Assembly (NCBI GenBank): GCA_964651335.1
Contig: CAZYVT010000011.1
Coordinates: forward strand, 1 to 64,000
Source: 2-02-FULL-66-14 sp964651335
Lineage (GTDB): Bacteria > Pseudomonadota > Gammaproteobacteria > Burkholderiales > SG8-39
DNA length: 64,000 nucleotides
Direction: 5' to 3'
Below are positions 52,203 through 62,557 of the stretch, in pieces. Positions within the stretch are counted from its first letter, which is position 1. Each line of letters opens with the position of its first letter. The notes beneath the pieces are model-generated. The model worked only from the letters and a program-made list of their open reading frames with translations. It was not told where the DNA came from and searched no databases. The position numbers and the translations under genes were made by a program.

Positions 52203-53924
52203 CTAAAGCGGCTTGAACGCCGACGCTTCAGCCTCGATCTGGATGATGCGGAATTCGACGCGCATGTTATTGTGCCATTCCTGCTCGGTCTTGGGTGCGC
52301 ACGGATCGCCCCCGCACATCCCGCTCCTGGGCTGCGTGATGCCTTGGCCCACGACCGCGAATTGCGAAGGATCCAAAGAGATTCCCTTCTCCTTCGCATA
52401 AGCGATGATGCTGTCGCGGACTGCAATGGCGCGTGACAGGCTCAGGTTCTTCGCCGATTGCTGCGTTCGCCCCAAGACCACGGCGGGCGCACCGTCGCGT
52501 TTGGCCTGAAGGTAGGCCATCGGGTCGCTATGGCCTTCAACGGTGATGATGGCCCCTCCGTACGTGGCGGCCAAACCGGCCACGCGCTTGAAAGCGTCGC
52601 TGTACAAGTCCGCCGGAAACTTGTCCTGGTTCGGCTTGAAGAACACTTCGAAGGAAAACAGCTCGCCTTCGCCGAGGCGTCCCTGCTGCTGCTTGCGCGC
52701 CACGATGGTGGCAACTTTTTCCGAATCGAATCGTTGCGCCTCGGGACCCGGCGCGGCAGCCGCCCCGCCTGACAACCGCTTGTAATCCCATTTCGGATCC
52801 TCCAGGCTGGCCGCGCGCGCCATGAGACCGATCACCGTGAACGCCCCCTGGATTTCCTTGTTCAGCTGCGCAAAGCTGCGCGGGTAATCCGCTTTGGCAA
52901 AAAAATTGAAGTTGCCGGTCAGCCCGGCAAAGTCCGCGTCGTGATACATGCCTTCGGCGTCGCTGATCGCCTGCGGGCTGTCGAGCAGGATTTGCGCCGC
53001 ACCGGTCATGGTCTGCTTGTATTCTGCCGCGCGTGCAGATTTGGCTGCGACAAGCTGACGGAGTCCCTCCTCGCCCTGGAGCAACCCGCGCACGAAGTTT
53101 TCCACGTCGCGGCGGTTGCTCTGCAGATAGTCCGCGCGCACCGCGTAGACATCGGCGATGATGCGATTCGCTGTCTTGGTGGACAGGAGGATTCGGGCAC
53201 CCTTGACCGAGTCTTCCGCACCCGTGCCGACGGTTCCGTTGGAGGTCAATGCCAGCGCGTCGGGAATGATGACCATCGCGGCGTCCACGCCGCTGTCGTG
53301 CAGTGCAGCCGCGGGCGACTTGGCGCCGCCGGTAACGTCCGCGACCCACTTGATGCTGACGTCCTTCATCGAAAGTCCCGCGTCGGTGAGAATCTTGGCG
53401 ACATAGTCCACGTGCGGGCCGTATGCCTGCACGGCGATGGTCTTCCCCTTGAGATCCTTGGTCGTCTTGACGTTTCCTTTGACCACCATCGCATCGCCGC
53501 CCGCGGACCAAGTCAACTGGTAGATCACCACGGGTTTTGTGCGCGGATCGTTGCCCGCGACTTCGGCCGCCATGTTGATCATTCCGAGCGTTCCCCGGAG
53601 ATAAGGAGATTTTCCACTCAGATATGCCTCGACCTGCCTGGCGAAGACGTCCTCGCGTATCAATGCGAGATTGAGACCGAGCTTGCCGATGATGCTGGTC
53701 TTGACCGTATTTCGGGCATTACCGTTGGCATACAGCGTGGCGATGTCGCCACCCCACGTGATGATCGGAACCTGAACGGTCCCGGAAGCAACGGTACCCA
53801 CGGGCGTGGTCACGACCTGTGTGAGGGGGGGCGATTGGATGAACTGGGTCGCCGCCAGGGCGCTATGCGCGAATATGACGTGCCCGAGAAAGGAAAGCCC
53901 AATCGAAAGCTGCCTCAAGTTCAT
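52203..53924 (-). CDS. substrate-binding protein - OmpA fusion (first)
   Basis: A 573-aa exported protein. Signal peptide (ends HSALAATQ), then a PhnD/NMT1-like receptor domain (~45-340: VPIITWGGDIATLYANGN, LKGKTIAVQAYGPHVDYVAK, ALHDSGVDAAMVIIPDALAL), and a C-terminal OmpA-like domain (FEVFFKPNQDKFPADLYSD, VEGHSDPMAYLQAKRDG, NLSLSRAIAVRD) with the conserved Asp and Arg both present. Fusion of a solute receptor to a wall-binding domain is uncommon. GGGAGGGAGG precedes the ATG. First gene of the 11-gene operon. Confidence 0.88.
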   Translation of the reverse strand: MNLRQLSIGLSFLGHVIFAHSALAATQFIQSPPLTQVVTTPVGTVASGTVQVPIITWGGDIATLYANGNARNTVKTSIIGKLGLNLALIREDVFARQVEAYLSGKSPYLRGTLGMINMAAEVAGNDPRTKPVVIYQLTWSAGGDAMVVKGNVKTTKDLKGKTIAVQAYGPHVDYVAKILTDAGLSMKDVSIKWVADVTGGAKSPAAALHDSGVDAAMVIIPDALALTSNGTVGTGAEDSVKGARILLSTKTANRIIADVYAVRADYLQSNRRDVENFVRGLLQGEEGLRQLVAAKSARAAEYKQTMTGAAQILLDSPQAISDAEGMYHDADFAGLTGNFNFFAKADYPRSFAQLNKEIQGAFTVIGLMARAASLEDPKWDYKRLSGGAAAAPGPEAQRFDSEKVATIVARKQQQGRLGEGELFSFEVFFKPNQDKFPADLYSDAFKRVAGLAATYGGAIITVEGHSDPMAYLQAKRDGAPAVVLGRTQQSAKNLSLSRAIAVRDSIIAYAKEKGISLDPSQFAVVGQGITQPRSGMCGGDPCAPKTEQEWHNNMRVEFRIIQIEAEASAFKPL

Positions 53925-54008
53925 GCTTCCTCCCTCCCGTAAGGACGACCGTCGCTGCAGTTGCGCGATTCCTGAAAAAGACGAGAGCGACGCCCCCCTT
54001 TCGCGGCT

Positions 54009-54038
54009 AGCATAGCACCGCGTAGGGATCGGAGTCAG
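54009..54038 (-). promoter_or_regulatory. putative sigma70-type promoter of the SBP-OmpA/TelA operon
   Basis: On the minus strand, CTGACT (54038-54033) and TATGCT (54014-54009) are separated by 18 bp, giving a leader of about 80 nt to the ATG at 53924. No other promoter-like pair was seen in 53925-54088. Confidence 0.45.
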
Positions 54039-54088
54039 CCGCCCGCGTGTCGCCTCCGCGACGCTTCACAAGGCCCCCTTCAAACACA

Positions 54089-54110
54089 AAGGGCAGCCGA
54101 AGCTGCCCTT
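54089..54110 (-). terminator. rho-independent terminator after hppA
   Basis: A perfect 9-bp stem AAGGGCAGC/GCTGCCCTT with a TTCG loop on the minus strand, followed by TGTGTTTG. It lies 25 bp beyond the hppA stop and separates it from the TelA operon. Confidence 0.75.
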
Positions 54111-54134
54111 GCTTACTCTCGAATCGAAATCGCA

Positions 54135-56207
<2,073 letters not shown>

Positions 56208-56288
56208 GATTAATCTCCCCTGTATTGCGCGAGCCGGGAAGCCCGCCGGAAAGCGGCGGATTCTAGCAGAAGCGGCCTTACGCGCGCC

Positions 56289-56942
56289 TTACTTCAACGC
56301 GGCGAAAGCCCGCTCGCGGATCTGGTCGACGCTGCCAAGCCCGGGAATGCTGCGGTACTTCGGCGCCTGCGCGGCGCCGGAGGCGGCCCAGCGGTCGTAG
56401 AACTCGATCAGCGGCCGGGTCTGCGCCTGGTACACCTCTAGGCGCTTTTTCACCGTCTCTTCCTTGTCGTCGTCGCGCTGGATGAGCGGCTCGCCAGTCG
56501 CGTCGTCCTTGCCCTCGACCTTCGGCGGGTTGAACTTCACGTGGTACGTGCGCCCCGATGCAAGGTGCACGCGCCGCCCGCTCATGCGCGTGATGATCTC
56601 GGCGCCCGGCACGTCGATCTCGAGCACGTAGTCGATCGGCACCGCGGCGTCGCGCATCGCTTCGGCCTGCGGGATGGTGCGCGGAAAGCCGTCAAAGAGG
56701 TAGCCGCTCGCGCAGTCGGGCTGCTTCAGCCGCTCCTTCACCAGCGCGATGATGATGTCGTCGGAGACGAGCTGGCCGGAGTCCATCACCTTCTTCGCCT
56801 CGAGCGCGAGCGGGCTGCCCGCCTTGACCGCGGCACGCAACATGTCGCCGGTGGAAATCTGCGGGATGCCGAACTTCTTGGTGATGAAGCCGGCCTGCGT
56901 TCCCTTTCCGCAGCCGGGTGGTCCAAGCAGGATGACTCGCAT
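56289..56942 (-). CDS. adk: adenylate kinase
   Basis: Interconverts AMP, ATP and ADP. 217 aa from ATG 56942 (MRVILLGPPGCGKGTQAGF). Long-lid type: the LID segment has GRRVHLASGRTYHVKFNPPK, in which the zinc cysteines are replaced by His/Ser residues as in most Gram-negatives. DGFPRTIPQAEAM is the AMP-site region. Belongs to the lpxK-trm112-kdsB-adk run. The frame extends 9 codons upstream but without a family match. Confidence 0.95.
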   Translation of the reverse strand: MRVILLGPPGCGKGTQAGFITKKFGIPQISTGDMLRAAVKAGSPLALEAKKVMDSGQLVSDDIIIALVKERLKQPDCASGYLFDGFPRTIPQAEAMRDAAVPIDYVLEIDVPGAEIITRMSGRRVHLASGRTYHVKFNPPKVEGKDDATGEPLIQRDDDKEETVKKRLEVYQAQTRPLIEFYDRWAASGAAQAPKYRSIPGLGSVDQIRERAFAALK

Positions 56943-57008
56943 GTTCGCCTCCCAGTGGTGTGAAGCCATTATCCCCGATGGGCCCGGGTGCGCAACTTAG
57001 CGCGCCTG

Positions 57009-57758
57009 TCACGCATGTCCCGATTGATGCCAATCAAAAGTTGCACGTACCGCATCCAAATCGCCGGGCGTATCGACCCCGGGAGGCGCCTCGGCGCTGC
57101 TGACCGCCACCGCGATGCGGTATCCGTGCCAAAGCGCGCGCAATTGCTCGAGCGACTCCGAGCGCTCCATCGGCGCAGGCGCGAGCTTGCCGAAGCAGGC
57201 CAGGAATTCCGCCCGATAGGCGTAGATCCCGATGTGACGATAGCACTCCGGCAGCCCGCCCTCTCGCGGATGGGGAATGCCCGCGCGGCTGAAGTACAAC
57301 GCATAGCCTCGCGCGTCCAGCACCACCTTGACAACGTTCGGATTGGCGAACGCGGCCGCATCGTGCAGCCGGTGGCACGCCGTGGCGAGGCTCGTGTCTG
57401 CATGGCTCTCCAGCGAGCGCGCCACCTCGGCGATCAGCGCCGGCGGCATGAACGGCTCGTCGCCCTGCACGTTGATGACGATGTCGCGCGCCGCGAGACC
57501 GAGCGCGGCGGCCGCCTCGGCGAGGCGATCGGTTCCGGAAGCGTGATCGGCGCGCGTCATGCAGACGTCGAACCCGTGTGCGCGCACGGCCGCTTCGATC
57601 CGCGCGTCGTCGGTTGCCACGCAGACCGTTTTCGCGCCGCTCCGCGCCGCACGCTCGCAGACGCGCACCACCATCGGCTTGCCGCAGAGATCGGCGAGCG
57701 GCTTGCCGGGGAAACGGCTTGACGCCCAGCGCGCCGGAATGATGACGTGAAAGCTCAG
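57009..57758 (-). CDS. kdsB: 3-deoxy-manno-octulosonate cytidylyltransferase
   Basis: Activates KDO as CMP-KDO for lipopolysaccharide. Motifs FHVIIPARWASSRFPGKPLAD, TRADHASGTDRLAEAA and INVQGDEPFMPP are complete. The family N-terminus (M-S-F-x-V-I-I-P-A-R) falls on a CTG codon at 57758, which overlaps the trm112 TGA and has GAGGAAG just upstream. No ATG, GTG or TTG is in frame until far inside trm112 (57899). I therefore place the start at CTG. Confidence 0.93.
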   Translation of the reverse strand: MSFHVIIPARWASSRFPGKPLADLCGKPMVVRVCERAARSGAKTVCVATDDARIEAAVRAHGFDVCMTRADHASGTDRLAEAAAALGLAARDIVINVQGDEPFMPPALIAEVARSLESHADTSLATACHRLHDAAAFANPNVVKVVLDARGYALYFSRAGIPHPREGGLPECYRHIGIYAYRAEFLACFGKLAPAPMERSESLEQLRALWHGYRIAVAVSSAEAPPGVDTPGDLDAVRATFDWHQSGHA

Positions 57759-57946
57759 GCCACTTCCTCGTCCGGCGGCAGCTTGCGCGCGTCCTCCTCG
57801 AGCATCACCGGGATACCGTCTCTCACCGGAAAGGCGAGCCGGTCGGCCTTGCAGACGAGTTCCGCGGCCTCCTTCCGGTGGACCAGGGGACCCTTGCACA
57901 GCGGACAGACGAGGATTTCGAGCAGCCTGGGGTCGATCGCGCTCAT
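57755..57946 (-). CDS. Trm112-family zinc-ribbon protein (YcaR)
   Basis: A 63-aa Trm112-like protein. LLEILVCPLCKGPLVHRKEA carries one CxxC and the usual second half CKADRLAFPVRDGIPVML follows, in which the second cysteine pair is reduced to one, as in the bacterial YcaR group. Its ATG overlaps the lpxK stop (ATGA) and its stop overlaps the kdsB start. Bacterial members' function is unclear. Confidence 0.88.
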   Translation of the reverse strand: MSAIDPRLLEILVCPLCKGPLVHRKEAAELVCKADRLAFPVRDGIPVMLEEDARKLPPDEEVA

Positions 57947-58947
57947 GTGCGTTTCCTCTTTCCGAGCTGCTTTGACAACCATTCGCCGAAGGCGGGCTCG
58001 GGCGCCGCGTAAACCGGGAGAACCCAGTGATGCGGCCTGGCGAAACGCCTGCATTTTACCGCGTCCTTTTCGGTCATCAGCACCGGCGCATCATCACCGA
58101 ACTCGAGGTCTTCGGGGCGAAACGGGTGGTGATCGGGAAAAGGATGCGCTACCGGCTGAACGCCGAATTTCTCCAGATAAACAAAAAAGCGCGCCGGATT
58201 CCCGATCCCCGCGACCGCATGCACGCGCTGGCCGGCAAACTTCCGCGCCAGGCGGCGATCACGCGCGTCCGTAGCGCGGTGCAGCTCCTCGCCCTCCAGG
58301 GCCATGGCGAACACAGGACGCCCGCCTGCGTAGCGCTCCACTTCAGCCTTTTCAATGTCATGCGCGATCACGGCGTCCACCGAGCGCAGGCGTGCGCGAG
58401 GCTCGCGCAGCGGCCCCGCCGGCAGCAGGAACCCGTTACCGAATCCGCGCGAGTCCACCAGCGCGATCTCGACGTCTCGTGCAAGGCGATAGTGCTGCAG
58501 TCCGTCATCCAGAACCACGACGTTGCAGTCCGGGTGCTGGACGCGCATGGCAGCGATCACCGTGATCCGGTCGCGGCCCACCCAGACCGGGCAGCCGCTG
58601 CGGCGGGCGAGCACCACCGGTTCGTCGCCGACTTCGCCCGGCTCGGAGGCGATCGTTGCCTCGCGCGGCGCCTGGACCGATCCGCCGTAACCGCGCGAGA
58701 CGATTGCCGGCGACCAGCCTCTTGCCTTGAGATGCTCTGCGATCCACATCGCAAGCGGCGTCTTTCCGCTGCCGCCGGCGACCAGGTTCCCGACCACGAT
58801 CACCGGCACTCCCGCGCTCTGGCGCCGAATCAGCCGCAACGCATAGGCCAGACGGCGGATCGCGACGGCGACGCCAAACACGATGCTCGCGGGCCACAGC
58901 AGCCAGGTTGCTGCGGTGCGGCGGTACCAGTACTTGGCGAGGACTAT
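57943..58947 (-). CDS. lpxK: tetraacyldisaccharide 4'-kinase LpxK
   Basis: Phosphorylates the lipid A precursor at the inner membrane. P-loop VVGNLVAGGSGKTPLA and VVVLDDGLQHYRLARDVEIAL are clear, after the usual N-terminal amphipathic/membrane segment (YWYRRTAATWLLWPASIVFG). No ATG, GTG or TTG exists in frame between the exbD stop and the conserved region. The first plausible codon is ATA 58947 (or the GTC after it); the longer frame upstream is exbD/exbB sequence. The true start is unresolved. Confidence 0.9.
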   Translation of the reverse strand: MVLAKYWYRRTAATWLLWPASIVFGVAVAIRRLAYALRLIRRQSAGVPVIVVGNLVAGGSGKTPLAMWIAEHLKARGWSPAIVSRGYGGSVQAPREATIASEPGEVGDEPVVLARRSGCPVWVGRDRITVIAAMRVQHPDCNVVVLDDGLQHYRLARDVEIALVDSRGFGNGFLLPAGPLREPRARLRSVDAVIAHDIEKAEVERYAGGRPVFAMALEGEELHRATDARDRRLARKFAGQRVHAVAGIGNPARFFVYLEKFGVQPVAHPFPDHHPFRPEDLEFGDDAPVLMTEKDAVKCRRFARPHHWVLPVYAAPEPAFGEWLSKQLGKRKRT

Positions 58948-58952
58948 CGTGG

Positions 58953-59369
58953 CTACCGCGTCGCCTGGGTAGTGAACGTGATCTGCGACAAACCCGCAAG
59001 GCGGGAAGCCTCCATGACGCGCACCACCGCCTGGTGCGTGGCAGTGGCGTCGGCGCTGATCACCACAACGGGATCCTTGAGCGTGTTGCTGGCGTGGCGC
59101 AGCTCCTCCGCGAGCCGCTCGACGCTCGAGAACGCCACCGGCGACTGGTTGATCACGTACTGCCCCTGGGCGTTTACCAGGACGGTCACCTCGTTGGGGC
59201 GCTCGGGCTGCTTCTCGGCGTCGGCAGTCGGCAAGTTGATCTGCAGCTCGGTGTATTTGGAATACGTCGTGGTGATCATGAGGAAAATCAGGATCACCAG
59301 CATGACGTCGATCATGGGCACGAGATTGATCTCGGGCTGTTCCCTGTACCTGCCGCGCTGGAAGTTCAT
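58953..59369 (-). CDS. exbD: biopolymer transport protein ExbD
   Basis: A 138-aa single-span protein: a cytoplasmic NFQRGRYREQPEINLVPMID start, with the proton-conducting Asp in LVPMIDVMLVILIFLM, and a periplasmic domain. Partner of ExbB in the TonB energising complex. Located between exbB and lpxK, as in other betaproteobacteria. Stop lies 5 bp before the presumed lpxK start. Confidence 0.93.
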   Translation of the reverse strand: MNFQRGRYREQPEINLVPMIDVMLVILIFLMITTTYSKYTELQINLPTADAEKQPERPNEVTVLVNAQGQYVINQSPVAFSSVERLAEELRHASNTLKDPVVVISADATATHQAVVRVMEASRLAGLSQITFTTQATR

Positions 59370-59387
59370 GGCTGCGACGCCCTGCGC

Positions 59388-60026
59388 TCAGGAATTCGCC
59401 CTGTGGGGCTGCGCCGCAAAATCCCCCCGGTCTCCGTGCACGATATCCACCAGCTTCGCCGCCTCCTGCTCCATCTGCACCACGAATCCGTCCACCTTGT
59501 TCCTGAAATGCCGATAGAAGATCAGGGAAGGGATCGCGATCGCGATGCCGAATGCCGTGTTGTAGAGCGCGACCGAGATGCCGTGCGCGAGCTGCTGCGG
59601 GTTGGTTCCGGTGGGGGACTGCGAGCCGAAGATCTCGATCATGCCGATCACGGTGCCAAACAGACCGAGCAGCGGCGCCGCCGTCGCGATTGTTCCCAGC
59701 GTGGTGAGGAAGCGCTCCAGTTCGTGCCCCGCACCACGCCCCGCTTCCTCGACCGCCTCCTTCATCACATGGCGCGGGCTCTTCTGGTTGCGCAGCGCCG
59801 CCGCGAGCACGGAGCCAAGCGGCGAGTCCTTGGCAAGCCGGACCAGTATTTCCTGCGAGGCTCCTTGGCGCTGATAGACCGCGACCACCTGCTCGAGCAG
59901 CGTCGGCGGAACGATCTTCGTCTGCCGCAGCGTGATCGAACGCTCGATGATCAGCGCCACCGCGATAACAGAAGCAAGCAGGAGCGGCCAGATCGGCCAT
60001 CCTGCTGCCTGGATGATTGCAAACAA
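59388..60026 (-). CDS. exbB: MotA/TolQ/ExbB proton channel protein ExbB
   Basis: A 212-aa three-span ExbB. Conserved segments are IATAAPLLGLFGTVIGMIEIF (helix 2) and the helix-3 region NTAFGIAIAIPSLIFYRHF. Starts at TTG 60026 with GGAGA six bases upstream; the product begins LFAIIQAAGWPIW before helix 1. Followed by exbD after 18 bp. Confidence 0.92.
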   Translation of the reverse strand: MFAIIQAAGWPIWPLLLASVIAVALIIERSITLRQTKIVPPTLLEQVVAVYQRQGASQEILVRLAKDSPLGSVLAAALRNQKSPRHVMKEAVEEAGRGAGHELERFLTTLGTIATAAPLLGLFGTVIGMIEIFGSQSPTGTNPQQLAHGISVALYNTAFGIAIAIPSLIFYRHFRNKVDGFVVQMEQEAAKLVDIVHGDRGDFAAQPHRANS

Positions 60027-60097
60027 AGGGAATCTCCGGGTAGGTGATGTGGTTGTTTTTCGGGTGGCGCGACTTTAGCAAAAACGCGGCCAGGGCG

Positions 60098-60132
60098 TTA
60101 TCCACAAAACTTGTGGATAAGTTTGTGGATTT
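60098..60132. promoter_or_regulatory. inverted pair of perfect DnaA boxes plus a third near-match
   Basis: TTATCCACA (60098-60106) faces TGTGGATAA (60112-60120) across five bases, giving two exact 9-mer DnaA boxes head-to-head; TGTGGATTT (60124-60132) is a 2-mismatch third. They lie in the 305-bp gap between divergent exbB and xseA. No replication genes or AT-rich unwinding region are nearby, so this looks like a regulatory or DnaA-binding site and not an origin. Nothing else recognisable in 60133-60331. Confidence 0.6.
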
Positions 60133-60331
60133 TCACTGGAAATGCAGGCTACCCATGCTTGCAGCATGCCTCGGGTTGGTGGCGATGAAATGTTCAGCAG
60201 ATTTTTCCGGCGTGGAAACAGCATCTTACAGATAAGAATCGGCGTCCGCGACGAAAATCGACGACTCGGGAAGCGGACGCGGCGCGCGTGTGGATTAAAG
60301 TAACCGCGCTTCGGCCTTTCAGGACCACAGG

Positions 60332-61549
60332 ATGGAGAGCGCTCCGCCGCAGGAAAACGCGACCACTGCCACCGTAATCAGCGTCAGCGAGCTTCTGCGC
60401 AACGCCCGCGAGGTGCTTGAGAGCCGCTTTGCGCTGATGTGGGTCGCGGGTGAGATCTCCAACCTCCGGCCTGCCGGTTCCGGCCACCTCTATTTCGTGC
60501 TGAAGGACGAGCAGGCGCAGGTCGACTGCGTCATGTTCCGCAGCCGCGCCGCTCATCTCGACTGGGCGCCGCGCGACGGACTGCGCGTGGAAGTGCGCGC
60601 GCTCGTTACGCTCTACGAGCCGCGAGGACGGTTCCAGCTCAACGTCGAGGCGATGCGCAAGGCAGGGCTCGGACCCCTGTACGAGCGTTTCCTGAAGCTC
60701 AAGAACCAGCTCGAGCGCGAAGGCCTGTTCGAGGCTGCGGCGAAACGCGCGATTCCCGGGCACCCGCGCTCCATCGGTGTCGTCACATCCTTGCACGCGG
60801 CGGCGATGCGCGACGTGCTCACGACACTGGCGCGCCGCAACCCGTCGATCCCCGTGATCGTGTACCCGGCGCCCGTTCAGGGCGAGGGGGCGGCGGCGAA
60901 GATCGCCCGCATGCTCGCCACCGCGAACGAGCGCGCCGAGTGCGACGTGCTGCTGCTGGTGCGCGGCGGCGGCTCGATCGAGGACCTGTGGCAGTTCAAC
61001 GAGGAAATCGTGGCGCGCGCGATCCGCGCTTCGCGCATTCCCGTGGTCGTTGGCGTCGGGCATGAGACCGACTTTACGATTGCGGATTTCGCCGCCGACC
61101 GCCGCGCGCCGACCCCGACTGCGGCCGCAGAACTGGTCAGCCCGTCGCGCGCCGAACTTCTCGGCCGTACCCTGGAGCTCGCAGCGCGCGCCTCGCGCGA
61201 AGCGCGGCGGCGCATCGAGTACGCGATGCAGTCGATCGATGCACTCGCGCGGCGCCTCGTCCATCCGGCCGAGCGGCTGCGCGCCTCGCGGCAATTGGTG
61301 GCGCAGCTCGCCGCGCGCCTCGCCTCCGGCACCGGCAGGCAGCTCGACGCTTTCCTCGCGCGACTCGCCTTGGCGCGCGCCGGCCTGCAGAGTCTCGATC
61401 CGACCGCGGTGCTTGCGCGCGGCTACTCGATCACGCTCGACGCAAAGGGGGACGTGTTGCGCGAGGCGGACGCCGTGAACGAAGGCGAGCGCCTCACCAC
61501 CACGCTTGCGCGCGGCTGGATCGAGAGCGAAGTGAAGAGGACGGGTTAG
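60332..61549 (+). CDS. xseA: exodeoxyribonuclease VII large subunit
   Basis: A 405-aa nuclease subunit. OB-fold domain (MWVAGEISNLRPAGSGHLYF, YFVLKDEQAQVDCVMFR), catalytic region IGVVTSLHAAAMRDVLTTL, VRGGGSIEDLWQFNEE and VGVGHETDFTIADFAADRRA, and a coiled-coil C-terminus ending DPTAVLARGYSITL. Slightly shorter than E. coli XseA (456). No xseB in the window. Its stop overlaps the convergent ACT gene stop. Confidence 0.95.
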   Translation: MESAPPQENATTATVISVSELLRNAREVLESRFALMWVAGEISNLRPAGSGHLYFVLKDEQAQVDCVMFRSRAAHLDWAPRDGLRVEVRALVTLYEPRGRFQLNVEAMRKAGLGPLYERFLKLKNQLEREGLFEAAAKRAIPGHPRSIGVVTSLHAAAMRDVLTTLARRNPSIPVIVYPAPVQGEGAAAKIARMLATANERAECDVLLLVRGGGSIEDLWQFNEEIVARAIRASRIPVVVGVGHETDFTIADFAADRRAPTPTAAAELVSPSRAELLGRTLELAARASREARRRIEYAMQSIDALARRLVHPAERLRASRQLVAQLAARLASGTGRQLDAFLARLALARAGLQSLDPTAVLARGYSITLDAKGDVLREADAVNEGERLTTTLARGWIESEVKRTG

Positions 61550-61959
61550 CGCGCCCGGAGTATCCGCCCGGCGCGCGCAACATCCTTCTTCTTCACCCAG
61601 AAGATCGCGCCGAAGCGCTTCTTGCCCGCGGTCACCGCATCGAGCGCAATCAGGTTGATCCGCGCCTTGGCGAGCTTGTCGGCCATGGCGGTGAGCGCCC
61701 CCGGACGATCGTCTCCTTGCATCAGGAACACCGCCTTGCGTGCCGAAAGCGTGAACCCCGCCTTGCGTGCGGCGCGGCGGAACGCTGCCTCCTTGTCCGG
61801 CACGAAATCCACCTGCGCGCCGCCGCGTTCCGGAAATCCGGTGAATGCGAGCAGGTTCACGCCGGCGAGCTTGAGCGCGTCGAGCATTTTCGCTCCGGCG
61901 CCGGGACGGTTCGAGACCTTGGTCGAGTAGTAACCGATCTTGCGGATGGTGGTTGCCAT
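61546..61959 (-). CDS. ACT-domain-containing protein
   Basis: A 137-aa protein with two ACT-like halves: GYYSTKVSNRPGAGAKMLDALKLAGVNLLA-type ligand segments (residues 8-38) and DDRPGALTAMADKLAKARIN (~83-102). ACT domains bind amino acids. The GKKRFGAIFWVKKKDVAR tail is basic. A gene of this type often sits alone in betaproteobacteria; no catalytic domain. Convergent with xseA, divergent from pduO. Confidence 0.75.
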   Translation of the reverse strand: MATTIRKIGYYSTKVSNRPGAGAKMLDALKLAGVNLLAFTGFPERGGAQVDFVPDKEAAFRRAARKAGFTLSARKAVFLMQGDDRPGALTAMADKLAKARINLIALDAVTAGKKRFGAIFWVKKKDVARAGRILRAR

Positions 61960-61970
61960 GTCTTGCCTCC

Positions 61971-61999
61971 TTGGGCCCGCATCGAGCGGGGCCTATAAT
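61971..61999 (+). promoter_or_regulatory. sigma70 promoter for the adenosyltransferase gene
   Basis: TTGGGC (61971-61976) and a perfect TATAAT (61994-61999), spaced by 17 bp. Predicted start around 62006 leaves only ~6 nt before the ATG at 62012, so the transcript would be nearly leaderless. Confidence 0.6.
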
Positions 62000-62011
62000 T
62001 CTGCCCTTCCC

Positions 62012-62557
62012 ATGGGTCACAGGCTATCGAAAATCACCACGCGCACCGGCGATGCGGGCGAAACCGGGCTCGGAGACGGCGCGCGCGTGCCCAAGGACAC
62101 CGCCCGCATTCAGGCGCTCGGGGACATCGATGAACTGAACTCGGCCATCGGGGCGGTGCTCGCCGAAGACGTCCCGGATGGCGTGCGGGAGGCGCTCTCG
62201 CAAGTGCAGCATGACCTGTTCGATCTTGGCGGCGAAGTATGCATTCCCGGCCGCGCCGCGATCAGCGAGTCGCAGGTCAAGCGCCTGGAATCCCTGCTTG
62301 AGACGCACAATGCGCACTTGAGTCCGCTCAAGGAATTCATTCTCCCGGGCGGTACGCGCGCGGCGGCGGCCGCGCACGTCGCGCGCACCGTGTGCCGCCG
62401 AGCCGAGCGCAGCCTGGTGACCCTCGGACGAAGCGAATTCGTGAGCGATGCATCGCGCCGATACCTGAACCGCCTGTCCGACCTCCTGTTCGTCCTTGGG
62501 CGCGTGCTGAATCGCGCCGCCGGGCGCGGCGACGTGCTCTGGCGGCATGAACGCTGA
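62012..62557 (+). CDS. cob(I)alamin adenosyltransferase (PduO type)
   Basis: Makes adenosylcobalamin from cob(I)alamin and ATP. 181 aa; ITTRTGDAGETGLGDGARVPKD is the ATP site, DIDELNSAIG the next motif, and RRAERSLV plus SRRYLNRLSDLLFVLGR the cobalamin side. The ATG at 62012 is the family start; upstream codons belong to the promoter. Its end overlaps the sigma-factor start by 11 bp. Confidence 0.94.
   Translation: MGHRLSKITTRTGDAGETGLGDGARVPKDTARIQALGDIDELNSAIGAVLAEDVPDGVREALSQVQHDLFDLGGEVCIPGRAAISESQVKRLESLLETHNAHLSPLKEFILPGGTRAAAAAHVARTVCRRAERSLVTLGRSEFVSDASRRYLNRLSDLLFVLGRVLNRAAGRGDVLWRHER

Noticed and set aside
60098..60132. Replication origin
   Set aside because: Only two to three DnaA boxes, no AT-rich unwinding region, no dnaA, dnaN, parAB or rnpA nearby.
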